From positions 1 through 36,024 of the forward strand of contig PNIE01000005.1 of NCBI GenBank assembly GCA_002877875.1: a DNA stretch of 36,024 nucleotides. Direction: 5' to 3'. Below are positions 1 to 8,940 of the stretch, in pieces. This stretch comes from Caldimicrobium thiodismutans (GTDB lineage Bacteria; Desulfobacterota; Thermodesulfobacteria; Thermodesulfobacteriales; Thermodesulfobacteriaceae). The stretch's first letter is position 1, and each line of letters begins with the position of its first letter. The translations under genes and the position numbers were made by a program. The notes beneath the pieces were generated by a model, which was not told the origin of the DNA, ran no database searches, and saw only the letters and a list, made by a program, of their open reading frames with translations.

Positions 1-18
1 AAGCCCCCTCTTTTTTTT
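1..18 (+). terminator. Right arm and T-tract of a truncated upstream terminator
   Basis: The window opens with a C-rich arm (AAGCCCCCTC) followed by eight T residues, the form of the 3' half of a Rho-independent terminator. The matching G-rich left arm would lie outside the window, so this is inferred from one half only. If right, qmoA starts a new transcription unit rather than being read only from upstream. Confidence 0.45.
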
Positions 19-19
19 A

Positions 20-66
20 TTTTCAGGATTGAGATTCCTCTAGTCTAGGAATCTCAATCCTGAAAA
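20..66. repeat. Perfect 20-bp inverted repeat upstream of qmoA
   Basis: Positions 20-39 are the exact reverse complement of positions 47-66, with a 7-nt loop CTAGTCT. No T-tract follows on either strand, so it does not look like an ordinary intrinsic terminator. It ends about 12 nt before the qmoA ribosome site (AAGGAGG). It could be an mRNA leader hairpin that stabilises the qmo transcript, a regulator-binding dyad, or a dispersed repeat. The symmetry is seen directly and the role is unknown. Confidence 0.6.
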
Positions 67-89
67 AGTAAGTCTTCAAGGAGGTTAAA

Positions 90-1331
90 ATGGGAAACTC
101 AACAATATTGGTAGTTGGTGGAGGAATTAGCGGTGTTACAGCTGCAATTGAGGCAGCTGAGATGGAAACTGAGGTTATATTGGTTGAGAAAGAACCTAGT
201 TTAGGAGGAAGGGTAAGTCAATTAAGGTACTATTTTCCAAAGCTATGTCCTCCAACTTGCGGTCTTGAGATTAATTATAGAAGAATTAAGGCAAATCCTC
301 ATTTAACAGTTTACACTATGACGGATGTGCTTGAAATTAAAGGAGAACCTGGTAATTATCGAGTTAAATTAAGGAAAAGACCTCGTTATGTTAATGAGAA
401 CTGTACTGCTTGTGGAGAATGTGAGAAGGTCTGCGAGGGTGAGGTAGTAAGTGAATTTGATTTCGGTCTTGGGAAAAGAAAGGCTATATATCTTCCTAAT
501 CCTATGGCTTTTCCTTTAAGGTATGTGCTTGATAAGGAGGCTTTAGCGCCAGGTGATTTAGAGAGAATAATGGCAGCTTGTAAATACAATGCTATTGATC
601 CTGATATGAAAGAAGAGATTTTTGAGGTTGAAGTTGGAGCTATTATTTGGGCAACAGGGTGGAAGCTTTATGATCCATCTAAGCTTGATAATCTCGGTTT
701 TGGGAAATATGCTAATGTGATTACTAATATGCAAATGGAAAGAATGGCTTCTCCCTGGGGGCCAACCGGTGGAGATATTATTAGACCCTCTGATGGAAAT
801 TTTCCTCAAAAAGTTGCTTTTGTACAATGTGCTGGCTCACGTGATGAAAATCATTTGCCTTATTGTTCTTATATATGTTGCCTTGCAAGTCTCAAACATA
901 GCTTATATTTAGCGGAAAAATCACCTGAGGCACAGTCTTTAATTTTTTACATTGATATAAGAACTCCTGGTAGATATGAAAAATTCTTGAGAAGGGCTCA
1001 GAATGAGGCTAAAATAACTTTTATCAAAGGTAAAGTTGCAAAGATAGAGGAGGATCCCGAGACAAAAGATCTTATAGTTACAGCAGAAGACACCCTTTCT
1101 GGCAAGAAAATTCATGAAAGAGTAAATTTAGTAGTTTTAGCAATGGGTATGCAACCAAGTATAGCTGGAGAGAAGATTCCTGGGCTACCCGTAGATGAAA
1201 ATGGTTTTGTAATCGAGACAGAGGGGATAATACCTGTTGGATGTGCTAAGAAACCCCTTGACGTTATGACTTCTAATGAGACAGCGACTGGTGCTGTTAT
1301 TAAAGCACTTCAAGTTATAAAAAGGGCTTAA
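90..1331 (+). CDS. qmoA: QmoA, FAD/iron-sulfur subunit of the quinone-interacting oxidoreductase
   Basis: QmoA is a cytoplasmic HdrA-like flavoprotein of the QmoABC complex, which passes electrons from menaquinol to APS reductase in dissimilatory sulfate reduction. The 413-residue protein has an N-terminal dinucleotide-binding motif GGGISG (about residues 10-15), a CPPTC motif (about 53-57) and one [4Fe-4S] site (C105, C108, C111, C115). The length matches the short HdrA homologue QmoA rather than full HdrA. The start at 90 has an AAGGAGG site 6-7 nt upstream. qmoB follows 13 nt later with its own strong site. The qmoABC order and the three sizes together make the call firm. APS reductase genes, the usual neighbours, would have to lie left of the window and are not seen. 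Confidence 0.95.
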   Translation: MGNSTILVVGGGISGVTAAIEAAEMETEVILVEKEPSLGGRVSQLRYYFPKLCPPTCGLEINYRRIKANPHLTVYTMTDVLEIKGEPGNYRVKLRKRPRYVNENCTACGECEKVCEGEVVSEFDFGLGKRKAIYLPNPMAFPLRYVLDKEALAPGDLERIMAACKYNAIDPDMKEEIFEVEVGAIIWATGWKLYDPSKLDNLGFGKYANVITNMQMERMASPWGPTGGDIIRPSDGNFPQKVAFVQCAGSRDENHLPYCSYICCLASLKHSLYLAEKSPEAQSLIFYIDIRTPGRYEKFLRRAQNEAKITFIKGKVAKIEEDPETKDLIVTAEDTLSGKKIHERVNLVVLAMGMQPSIAGEKIPGLPVDENGFVIETEGIIPVGCAKKPLDVMTSNETATGAVIKALQVIKRA

Positions 1332-1344
1332 AAGGAGGTAAGAG

Positions 1345-3546
1345 ATGGAAAAAATTGGTGTTTTTATATGTAAGAGCTGTGGAATAGCAGATAGGTTAAA
1401 TATTGAGGAGCTTGAGGCCAAAGCAAGGGAACAGGGAATTAATTCAGTGTATAGTGCGGATTTTCTTTGTTCTAAAGAGGGAAAGGAATTTATTAATACA
1501 AAAATTCAGGAAGATGGTCTTGAGGCCATTTCAATTTGTGCTTGTTCTTTCAGAGTAAATTATGATGTTTTCAATTTTGGAAGAGTAGCAGTGGATAGAG
1601 TGAGTTTGAGGGAGGGTGTTGTATGGAGTAGGTTCCCAGTGGGTGAGAATGGCGAAATCCTTGAGGATTCAGTAGAAATTACAAGTGGTGTTACCTTTAA
1701 AGATGAATTAATGGCACTTGCTAAAGATTATATTAATATGAGTATTGCTAAATTAAGGTCTTATAAATTACCTGAGCCTTTCAAGCCAGAGGAGGAGATT
1801 TCTAAAACTATTCTTGTAATTGGTGGTGGGGTAGCTGGGCTTACAGCAGCACTTGAATGTGCCAAGGCTGGTTATGAAGTTGTCCTAGTAGAAAAGGAAA
1901 AGGAACTTGGTGGTTTTGTAGCTAAGATGAAAGCTCATTGTGAAACCAAGCCACCTTATAGAAATTTAGTTGAACCTGTAGTTAAAGGTTTAATATCTGA
2001 GGTAGAAAAACATGAAAAAATTAAAGTTTATAAAGGTGCAACAGTATCTAGCATTGCGGGTGGTCCAGGACTTTATAAAGTTAAGATTAAAATAAGTGCT
2101 AAAGAAGAAGAAGTAAAGATTGGTGCTGTTGTTCTTGCAGTTGGATTTAAGCCATATGACGCAAGTAAACTGTCACATCTTGGCTATGGAGTAGTTCCCA
2201 ATGTGGTTACTAATGTCGAATTTGAAAAAATGGCAGCTGAAGGAAAGGTTACGAGACCATCCGATGGGGCTCCTATTAAAAGTGTGTTATTTATTCAGTG
2301 CGCTGGGCAGAGGGATGAGAATCATCTTCCCTATTGTTCAGGTTTTTGTTGTTTAGCAAGTCTTAAGCAGGCAAAATATATTAGAGAAGCAGACCCTGAA
2401 GCAAAGGCATACATTGTATATGAATATATGAGAACGATGGGTATCTATGAGAATTTTTATAAAACTCTCCAGGATGATCCTGGTATCTTTTTGACCAAAG
2501 GTGAGGTGGTAAGTGTAGGTGAAGGGGAGAATGGTAAGGTAAAGGTTGTAGTTGATAATACCCTACTTGGTGAAAAGATTGAGCTTGAGGTTGATTTGGT
2601 AGTTCTTGCTACAGGAATGGTTCCAGTTACAGCAACAGAGCCCGTATTGAATTTAGAGTACAGGCAAGGTCCAGCTCTTCCTGAGCTTGAGCTCTTTTAT
2701 GGTTATGCTGATTCTAATTATATTTGTTTTCCTTATGAAACTAGAAGGACAGGTATTTATGCAGCCGGAGCGGTCCATCAACCTATGACCATAGATCAGG
2801 CTATAGAGGATGCAAGAGGAGCAGCTTTAAAAGCCATACAATGTCTTACGGCTATAGAGGTCGGGCATGCTGTGCATCCAAGAACTTGGGATTATGCATA
2901 TCCAGAATGGGATCTTAAGATGTGTACTCAATGCAAGAGATGTACTGAAGAATGTCCTTTTGGTGCTTTAAATGAAGATGAGAAGGCCTTTCCTATACCA
3001 TTTATAACTCGTTGTAGAAGATGTGGAACCTGTTTTGGTGCTTGTCCACAGAGAATTATTAATTTTAAAGACTACTCCATTGATATGATAGGGAATATGA
3101 TTAAAGCAACGGAGATGCCTGAACAGGGATATGAGCGATATAGATTTATGGCTTTTGTTTGTGAAAATGATGCCTATCCTGCCCTCGATATGCTTGCTTA
3201 TAAGAGAATGAGTATACCAGTTAGTTTTAGGGTTATTCCGGTTAGATGTCTTGGAGCGGTAAATGTAGCTTTTGTTAAAGATGCTATGAGTAAGGGATAT
3301 GATGGAATACTTCTTCTTGGATGCAAATTTGGAGAAAATTATCAATGTCACTTTATAAAAGGAAGTGAATTGGCAAACAGACGAATGGAAAATGTTCAGG
3401 AAACTTTACAGCAACTTGCTTTGGAGATGGAGAGAGTTACTATTGACACCGTAGCTATTGATGATTTGGAAAAAATTGTTAAGGTTTCCAGAGATTTTGC
3501 TGAGACTATAAAGAGCTATGGTGAAAATCCATTTAAAGGATGGTAA
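1345..3546 (+). CDS. qmoB: QmoB, HdrA/MvhD-like subunit of the quinone-interacting oxidoreductase
   Basis: This is the large cytoplasmic flavoprotein partner of QmoA. The 733 residues contain a cysteine-bearing N-terminal segment (CKSCG near residue 10, CACS near 63), an FAD-binding motif GGGVAG (about 159-164), and a central HdrA-like core that parallels QmoA (shared patterns such as FVQCAGSRDENHLPYCS and FIQCAGQRDENHLPYCS). A two-cluster ferredoxin region lies at about 527-570 (CxxCxxCxxxC twice). The C-terminal MvhD-like domain (about 595-733) contains the conserved VRCLGAVN and LLGCKFGENYQCHF patches. QmoB is known for this HdrA plus MvhD fusion. It is preceded by AAAGGAGG and followed 12 nt later by qmoC. 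Confidence 0.95.
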   Translation: MEKIGVFICKSCGIADRLNIEELEAKAREQGINSVYSADFLCSKEGKEFINTKIQEDGLEAISICACSFRVNYDVFNFGRVAVDRVSLREGVVWSRFPVGENGEILEDSVEITSGVTFKDELMALAKDYINMSIAKLRSYKLPEPFKPEEEISKTILVIGGGVAGLTAALECAKAGYEVVLVEKEKELGGFVAKMKAHCETKPPYRNLVEPVVKGLISEVEKHEKIKVYKGATVSSIAGGPGLYKVKIKISAKEEEVKIGAVVLAVGFKPYDASKLSHLGYGVVPNVVTNVEFEKMAAEGKVTRPSDGAPIKSVLFIQCAGQRDENHLPYCSGFCCLASLKQAKYIREADPEAKAYIVYEYMRTMGIYENFYKTLQDDPGIFLTKGEVVSVGEGENGKVKVVVDNTLLGEKIELEVDLVVLATGMVPVTATEPVLNLEYRQGPALPELELFYGYADSNYICFPYETRRTGIYAAGAVHQPMTIDQAIEDARGAALKAIQCLTAIEVGHAVHPRTWDYAYPEWDLKMCTQCKRCTEECPFGALNEDEKAFPIPFITRCRRCGTCFGACPQRIINFKDYSIDMIGNMIKATEMPEQGYERYRFMAFVCENDAYPALDMLAYKRMSIPVSFRVIPVRCLGAVNVAFVKDAMSKGYDGILLLGCKFGENYQCHFIKGSELANRRMENVQETLQQLALEMERVTIDTVAIDDLEKIVKVSRDFAETIKSYGENPFKGW

Positions 3547-3558
3547 GGAGGATGTCAT

Positions 3559-4758
3559 ATGAGTAATGAAGTGTTAAAGGTAGATGCGGATCTATCTGCA
3601 GTAAAGGTAATTCAATCAGTAGGTGGAGATACTGTAAAGAGGTGTTACCAATGTGCTACCTGTTCTTCTGTGTGTCCTCTTTCATCTGATGAAGCCCCTT
3701 TTCCAAGAAGGCAGATGATTCTTGCTCAATGGGGATTTAAAGAAAGACTCTTGTCTGATCCTTCAATTTGGTTATGTCATCAATGTGGAGACTGTACAAA
3801 GTATTGTCCCCGAAATGCAAGACCTGGGGATGTTTTTGCCTCTTTGAGGCTTCTTGTTACCAGGGAGCTTGTACCCTTTAGATTTATGCATACTTTTTAT
3901 AATAATCTTTGGGGATTGCCAATCTTGATTTTGATAGCCCTGATGTTTATTTTACCGGTGATGTTTCTTACTTTTAAGGGAGTTCCCAATATATCTGATC
4001 CGGTTAGTTTCCCCTATAATCCCGAATTAAACTACAAGTTAGCTTTCATAGAATTGCCAGCAAGAGTTTTGATGATCGACCTCATCTTTTTGCCTTTGGC
4101 AGTTTTTATTATAGTTATTATGGCTAATGCTGTAAGTCGTATGTGGAATATGTACTTAGATTATTATAAAATTCCTGTGGCATATAGGTCTAGTTGGATA
4201 ACAATTATTAAGACCTATCTTGGTCCGGCGTTTAGAGAAATACTTGCACATAGCAGATTTGAAAAGTGCGGATCCAATTCATGGAGGGCCAATCCTCATA
4301 AAATGCTTCTTTATGCCTTTATTATTCTTTTTATAACTACAGGTACAGTTTTCATTTTAGCTGACATACTTGGAATGCATACCCCCTGGAACCCTTTTAC
4401 TCATCCTGTTAAATGGTTAGGTAATGTAGGAGGAATTCTACTCTTATACGGAATAATTTCTTTAATTACAGGAAGAAACAGAGCAGTCCTTGAAAATTCC
4501 TTAAAAACTGCTTATCCAGATGCCTTCCTACTTTGGTTAATTTTATTTGTAGGTATTTCAGGCTTTTCAATCGAGATTGCTAGAATGATTCCGGTATTTT
4601 ATAACTTTGTAGGTTTTATATATTTATGTCACATTATTTCTGTTTTCCTTTTATTCTTAGCCATACCTTACAGTAAATTTTCTCATCTTGTTTTTAGAAC
4701 TACAGCTATGACGTTTGATCTGTATTATAAGGATATTCTTAAGAAAAAAGATTTATAA
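3559..4758 (+). CDS. qmoC: QmoC, HdrC/HdrE-like membrane subunit of the quinone-interacting oxidoreductase
   Basis: This subunit anchors the Qmo complex and oxidises quinol. The N-terminal part is HdrC-like with two ferredoxin-type sites (C29, C32, C35, C39 and C73, C76, C79, C83). From about residue 110 on, several hydrophobic segments form the HdrE-like cytochrome b membrane region, with His residues inside or next to helices that could bind heme b. The length of 399 residues fits QmoC. TAAGGAGG directly follows the qmoB stop. The gene ends just before a strong terminator, so qmoABC appears to be a closed three-gene operon. Confidence 0.95.
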   Translation: MSNEVLKVDADLSAVKVIQSVGGDTVKRCYQCATCSSVCPLSSDEAPFPRRQMILAQWGFKERLLSDPSIWLCHQCGDCTKYCPRNARPGDVFASLRLLVTRELVPFRFMHTFYNNLWGLPILILIALMFILPVMFLTFKGVPNISDPVSFPYNPELNYKLAFIELPARVLMIDLIFLPLAVFIIVIMANAVSRMWNMYLDYYKIPVAYRSSWITIIKTYLGPAFREILAHSRFEKCGSNSWRANPHKMLLYAFIILFITTGTVFILADILGMHTPWNPFTHPVKWLGNVGGILLLYGIISLITGRNRAVLENSLKTAYPDAFLLWLILFVGISGFSIEIARMIPVFYNFVGFIYLCHIISVFLLFLAIPYSKFSHLVFRTTAMTFDLYYKDILKKKDL

Positions 4759-4767
4759 TTTTCTCCA

Positions 4768-4798
4768 GGGCCTTTTTAAAAAGGCCCTTCCTTTTTTA
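4768..4798 (+). terminator. Rho-independent terminator after qmoC
   Basis: A self-complementary GGGCCTTTTTAAAAAGGCCC (4768-4787) is followed by TTCCTTTTTT. It starts 9 nt after the qmoC stop and ends the qmo operon before the histidine kinase gene. Confidence 0.85.
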
Positions 4799-4820
4799 AA
4801 AAATAGCCTAATTTAGTTGA

Positions 4821-7163
4821 ATGAGATTTAATTTATTTTTCTTTTTGGTTCTTTTTTTGATCTTTTCCTTTTTTATCACCGTCAATCTTTTTTTTGAAAG
4901 ATCCTTTCAAAGAGAGGCTATAGAACTTACTCATAAAGAGCTAGGCTTACTTACCCATAGTCTTTCAGATAGGCTTTCTTTTATACTAAATATTTTGCCA
5001 CAAAAATATATTTCTATAGAAAATTATTTAAAAAATAGAGCCTTTGATTTAGATGAAAACTTTTTTAAAACCATTTTCATTGAAGATTTCGAGAGACTTA
5101 CTCAATTGAGGGTGTCTTATTCTATTAAAAAAGTACCTAAAAAAATAAATCAAGATTTTTTTACAGAGGTTAATATTCCTGACAGAAAGATAATTTATCA
5201 TTTAATTTTTTCAAGAAAAGGATTTATTTATGATTATCAGGTTTTTTTAAGCTTAGATGATATTTTTGAAAAATTTTTAAGGTCATTTAGGTTTAGTGAA
5301 AAAGGCTATGCTTGGCTTATCTCAAAGGATGGAATTCTTATTTACCATTCTACTCAACCTGATATGATAGGAAATAATATTTTTACTAATAATCCAATAT
5401 GTTTTAAGTGTCATAAAGATTTTGAAATAGAAAAGTTAATCTTGAAAAGAGAAATATCAACAGGATATCAATATTATTTTTCGCCTGAAAAAAAAGATAA
5501 AGTAGTTTATTATTCAAAACTTTCTTTATTAGACAAAGAATGGATCTTTTGTATAAGTGTTCCCTATTCTGAATTAATGGCACCTATAAATAAAAGTATG
5601 AAATTACATTCTTTAATTGTTATTTCAATTTTTCTTTCTATGATAATTTTGGGTTTGTTATTTTATTATGTAAACACTAAGCGAATTACAGCTGAAGAAA
5701 AGCTGAAATTTTATTCTTTACTTGAAGGTATTATTGAAAGCACTCAGTCAAAAATAGTAGTTATTGATACAAATTACAATATAATTTTAGCTAATACGCA
5801 ATATGCTAAAATATTAAAAAGAACAAAAGAAGAAATTATTGGAATTAACTTTTTTGATATTTGTCCACAACAACTTTCAGAGTATAGAGATGACTTAAGA
5901 AATATGATAAGTAAAGCTTTTAAAGGAGAGTATGGTGAGCTACTTGGATACCCTTTAAGGGAGAATGGAGAAATAAGATATCATCATATTACAGTCACAC
6001 CTTTGAAGATATCAGGAGAAATAACAGGAGCTGTAATCACCTGTGATGATATTACAGAGGAGATTAATCTTAGAGAACAGATTAAAAATTATGCTAATCA
6101 GTTAGAGGAATTAGTTGCTAAAAGAACAGAAGAATTACGGACTGAAAAAGAGAAATTATCTATAATTATGCAATCGGTTAACTCAGGTATTTCTATCATA
6201 GATGAAGAAGGTAATATTACTTGGATGAATTCTAAAATGGAGGAGCTCTTACAGTTATACAAGAGGAAAACAAATACTAATAAAATTAATCTTTGTGAAC
6301 TTTTTTCTAAAATTGGAGATTGTCTAAATCCGGCACAATCAATGCAATTTGTTCAAGAAATAGTAACTAATGGTCAAAGAAAGATTTTTCAAGTTCAAAC
6401 TACTCCTTTTAAGGTGGCTGATGAAAAAACAAATTATATATGCTTAATTCAAGACATTACTGAGCTTAAACTCATGGAGGAAAGGATTATGCAATCAGAG
6501 AAATTGCAAGCCCTTGCTCGAATTTCAGCTGGGCTTGCCCATGAAATAGGAAATCCACTTACCTCGATCTCTTCTTATGTTCAGGTGTTAAAAGAAATGG
6601 ACCTTGGAGAATTTCCCAACCAAGCTTTAGACGTTATTTCAAGGCACATTTTCCGTATTTCTGAAATTATCAGAAATATTTCTAACTTTGCTAAACCTAC
6701 AAAAGGGGAAAATGTTCCCACTAATGTAAGCGAAGTTTTAGAGAGTAGTTTGAATTTAGTAAAATTTGATAAACGCATGAAGGATATAAATATTAAACTT
6801 GATCTTAAAGAAGTTCCTCAGGTTATGGTAGATCCTAATCAACTTTCTCAGGTTTTTATAAATACAATTTTAAATGCGGCAGATGCTATGCCCCAAGGAG
6901 GAGACCTCATAATTGAGACTAAAGCTACCAATGATTATGTGGAAATAAGTTTTACAGATACAGGTATAGGCATTCCTCCTGAACATCTACCTTACATTTT
7001 TGACCCTTTTTTTACCACTAAAGAAAAAGGAACGGGTTTTGGTCTTTCAGTTTCTTATAGTATTATAAAAAATTTTGGAGGTGATATAGAGGTTAGAAGT
7101 GAAGTGGGGAAAGGGTCTACCTTCATTGTTAAGTTACCAATAAAAAGAAGAAGTGACCTATAA
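4821..7163 (+). CDS. Membrane sensor histidine kinase with a c-type heme motif in its sensor domain
   Basis: This 780-residue kinase has transmembrane helices at about 5-25 and 262-284, flanking a roughly 235-residue extracytoplasmic sensor of Cache/PAS-like size. The sensor contains CFKCH (194-198), the covalent heme c motif CxxCH, so a heme-based redox or gas sensor is likely. The cytoplasmic part has PAS 1 (about 300-412), a coiled coil (about 412-448), PAS 2 (about 448-550), a HisKA helix with HEIGNP (phospho-acceptor His574) and a HATPase_c domain with N, G1 and G2 boxes. The 3' end is 2 nt from the start of the NtrC-type regulator, so the two are co-translated partners. No Shine-Dalgarno is visible before the ATG, unlike the genes around it. 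Heme attachment is inferred from the motif and the predicted outside location. Confidence 0.9.
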   Translation: MRFNLFFFLVLFLIFSFFITVNLFFERSFQREAIELTHKELGLLTHSLSDRLSFILNILPQKYISIENYLKNRAFDLDENFFKTIFIEDFERLTQLRVSYSIKKVPKKINQDFFTEVNIPDRKIIYHLIFSRKGFIYDYQVFLSLDDIFEKFLRSFRFSEKGYAWLISKDGILIYHSTQPDMIGNNIFTNNPICFKCHKDFEIEKLILKREISTGYQYYFSPEKKDKVVYYSKLSLLDKEWIFCISVPYSELMAPINKSMKLHSLIVISIFLSMIILGLLFYYVNTKRITAEEKLKFYSLLEGIIESTQSKIVVIDTNYNIILANTQYAKILKRTKEEIIGINFFDICPQQLSEYRDDLRNMISKAFKGEYGELLGYPLRENGEIRYHHITVTPLKISGEITGAVITCDDITEEINLREQIKNYANQLEELVAKRTEELRTEKEKLSIIMQSVNSGISIIDEEGNITWMNSKMEELLQLYKRKTNTNKINLCELFSKIGDCLNPAQSMQFVQEIVTNGQRKIFQVQTTPFKVADEKTNYICLIQDITELKLMEERIMQSEKLQALARISAGLAHEIGNPLTSISSYVQVLKEMDLGEFPNQALDVISRHIFRISEIIRNISNFAKPTKGENVPTNVSEVLESSLNLVKFDKRMKDINIKLDLKEVPQVMVDPNQLSQVFINTILNAADAMPQGGDLIIETKATNDYVEISFTDTGIGIPPEHLPYIFDPFFTTKEKGTGFGLSVSYSIIKNFGGDIEVRSEVGKGSTFIVKLPIKRRSDL

Positions 7164-7165
7164 TT

Positions 7166-8521
7166 ATGGAAAAACCAAAAATTTTAGTGGTTGATGACGA
7201 AGTAGATATCTTAAATATTTTGAAATTTCTTTTAGAAAGAGAAGGTTATGAGGTAGATACCACTTTAAATGGAGAGGAGGCTATTAAGAAAATCGAAAAA
7301 AACTATTACGATATAGTATTAACAGATCTCAGGATGCCAGGTATAAGTGGAATAGTGCTTCTTGAAAAAACAAAGGAACTTAGCCCCTCAACAGAGGTGG
7401 TTATTATGACCGCCTATGCAAGTATTGAGTCAGCTGTTGAAGCTATAAAGAAGGGAGCTGCTGATTACATTGTAAAGCCTTTTATAAATGAAGATCTAAA
7501 AATGAGGCTTCGTCGTATTCTTGAACATAAAAAACTTCAAAGAGAAGTTGAGATTTTAAAATATCAACTAAGTCAAAAAATTACAGGAGATCTTTTTTTT
7601 GGAACCTCTCCTCAAATGCAAGAAATCTTAAAGCTTCTTGAAAGGATAACTCCTACTAAAAGCACAGTTTTAATATTAGGTGAATCAGGAACAGGAAAAG
7701 GAGTACTTGCCGAGTTTATTCATTACAATAGTCCTAGAAAGGACAAACCCTTTATAAGTATAAATTGCTCAGCTATTCCTGAAACTCTGCTTGAATCTGA
7801 ACTTTTTGGTTACAAAAAAGGTGCTTTTACAGGTGCAGTGAGTGATAAAAAGGGCCTTATTGAACTTGCTAATGAAGGAACCCTCTTTTTAGATGAAATT
7901 GGCGATATGCCTCTTAATCTTCAAGCTAAAATTTTAAAGTTTCTTGAATTCGGAGAATTTATTCCCTTAGGGGATACTGTTAAAAAACAGGTTGATGTAA
8001 GGGTTATTGCAGCAACTAATAAAGATCTTGAAGCTTTAATTAAAGAAGGAAAATTTCGAGAAGATCTTTACTATAGACTCAATGTCATTGAAATTAAAAT
8101 TCCTCCTCTTAGAGAGAGAAAAGAAGATATTCCAGCCTTAACTTACTTTTTTATTGATAAGTTAAGTAAAGAACATGGAAAAAAAATTAAGGGTATAACC
8201 AGTGAGGCTCTTACTTGTTTGATGCAATATAATTGGCCTGGAAATGTGCGGGAACTAAAAAATGTAATTGAAAGGGCTATAATTCTTGCAACAGAGGAAT
8301 ATATAACCTTGAATGAACTTCCCGAAAGAATAAAAGGTGAGAAAAATTTATCTCAAAGTTTTAAGCCTTTGAAAGAGGCTTTAGAGGAATTTGAAAAAAA
8401 TATAATTCTTAAAACTTTAAAACAGTGTGCTTATAATAAAGAGAAGGCAGCCCAACTTCTTGGTATTGATTTAGCAACTTTATATAGAAAACTCAAAAAA
8501 TATCAACTGACTGAAGATTAA
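7166..8521 (+). CDS. NtrC-family sigma54-dependent response regulator
   Basis: The 451-residue protein has a receiver domain with phospho-acceptor Asp54 (TDLRMPG) and acidic residues at 10-11. The AAA+ sigma54-interaction domain has Walker A GESGTGKG (about 172-179), an intact GAFTGA sigma54-contact loop and Walker B FLDEIG. The C-terminal Fis-type helix-turn-helix (about 415-450) contains AAQLLGIDLATLYRKLKKY. It lies 2 nt after the heme-sensor kinase gene and is its obvious partner. It activates sigma54 promoters. Likely targets are the two dyads and sigma54-like element at 8807-8923, only 290-400 nt downstream of its own stop. Confidence 0.93.
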   Translation: MEKPKILVVDDEVDILNILKFLLEREGYEVDTTLNGEEAIKKIEKNYYDIVLTDLRMPGISGIVLLEKTKELSPSTEVVIMTAYASIESAVEAIKKGAADYIVKPFINEDLKMRLRRILEHKKLQREVEILKYQLSQKITGDLFFGTSPQMQEILKLLERITPTKSTVLILGESGTGKGVLAEFIHYNSPRKDKPFISINCSAIPETLLESELFGYKKGAFTGAVSDKKGLIELANEGTLFLDEIGDMPLNLQAKILKFLEFGEFIPLGDTVKKQVDVRVIAATNKDLEALIKEGKFREDLYYRLNVIEIKIPPLRERKEDIPALTYFFIDKLSKEHGKKIKGITSEALTCLMQYNWPGNVRELKNVIERAIILATEEYITLNELPERIKGEKNLSQSFKPLKEALEEFEKNIILKTLKQCAYNKEKAAQLLGIDLATLYRKLKKYQLTED

Positions 8522-8524
8522 GTT

Positions 8525-8806
8525 GTGTCCAGACCTTTTAGGCTTGGATTTTTTATAGGCTTTGTTTTGGGTATAGCGATTGCTTTTATCATAGATTTTG
8601 CCTTTAGAGATTATTTTGGAGGTACATGGTTTGATGCTGTTTCACATGATTTGTCAAGATTACTAGGTAGGCCTGTCCCACCGGACTCACCCATAGTTTT
8701 GCTTGGAGTTACCTTTGTGATAATGTTTATTGGGTTAATAGGAGAACTTTTAGGAGGTTTGGCTAGTAAGTTAATTTTTGATTTTCTTGATTCCCTTGAT
8801 TCCTGA
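8525..8806 (+). CDS. Small two-helix membrane protein coupled to the response regulator
   Basis: This is a 93-residue protein of unknown function. It starts with GTG only 3 nt after the regulator stop, so translation is probably coupled. There are two long hydrophobic segments (about 7-26 and 57-82) joined by a polar loop rich in Asp, Arg and Pro. The N-terminus is positively charged and there is no signal cleavage site. I do not recognise a family. Its position in the kinase-regulator operon suggests an accessory role in signalling or in the membrane complex encoded downstream. Confidence 0.7.
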   Translation: MSRPFRLGFFIGFVLGIAIAFIIDFAFRDYFGGTWFDAVSHDLSRLLGRPVPPDSPIVLLGVTFVIMFIGLIGELLGGLASKLIFDFLDSLDS

Positions 8807-8866
8807 TTTTTGCAATTCTGCAAAACAATAATCTTTACAGAAACTGTCTTTTTGCAATTCTGCAAA
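8807..8866. promoter_or_regulatory. Two identical dyad sites 42 bp apart, likely NtrC-type activator sites
   Basis: The dyad TTTGCA-ATTC-TGCAAA occurs at 8809-8824 and again at 8851-8866, inside an identical 18-nt repeat (8807-8824 and 8849-8866). The centres are 42 bp apart, four helical turns, so both sites face the same side of DNA. The first begins one base after the small membrane gene stop. Paired dyads about 75 and 117 bp upstream of a predicted start are typical of sigma54 enhancer sites. Binding by the adjacent regulator is inference. Confidence 0.6.
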
Positions 8867-8907
8867 TTAAAGCTCCTAAATAGCAAGAAAAAATCATCAT
8901 CTATTTT

Positions 8908-8923
8908 GGGCATGATTTTTGAA
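8908..8923 (+). promoter_or_regulatory. Candidate sigma54 (-24/-12) promoter
   Basis: GGGCAT-GATTT-TTGAA matches the TGGCAC-N5-TTGCA consensus at 8 of 11 fixed positions with correct spacing. GG and CA of the -24 box are kept, but the usual C of the -12 GC is A. A TATAAT hexamer at 8924-8929 is also present but has no good -35 box at 16-18 nt. The site drives toward the operon that starts at 9202. The call rests mainly on the paired dyads upstream and the sigma54 activator gene next door. Confidence 0.4.
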
Positions 8924-8940
8924 TATAATGATAACAAAAG

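Noticed and set aside
20..66. The hairpin upstream of qmoA as a terminator
   Set aside because: No T-tract follows on either strand.
386..589. Minus-strand frames inside qmoA, qmoB, lepA and other genes
   Set aside because: They are shadows of well-supported genes and have no ribosome sites or recognisable domains.
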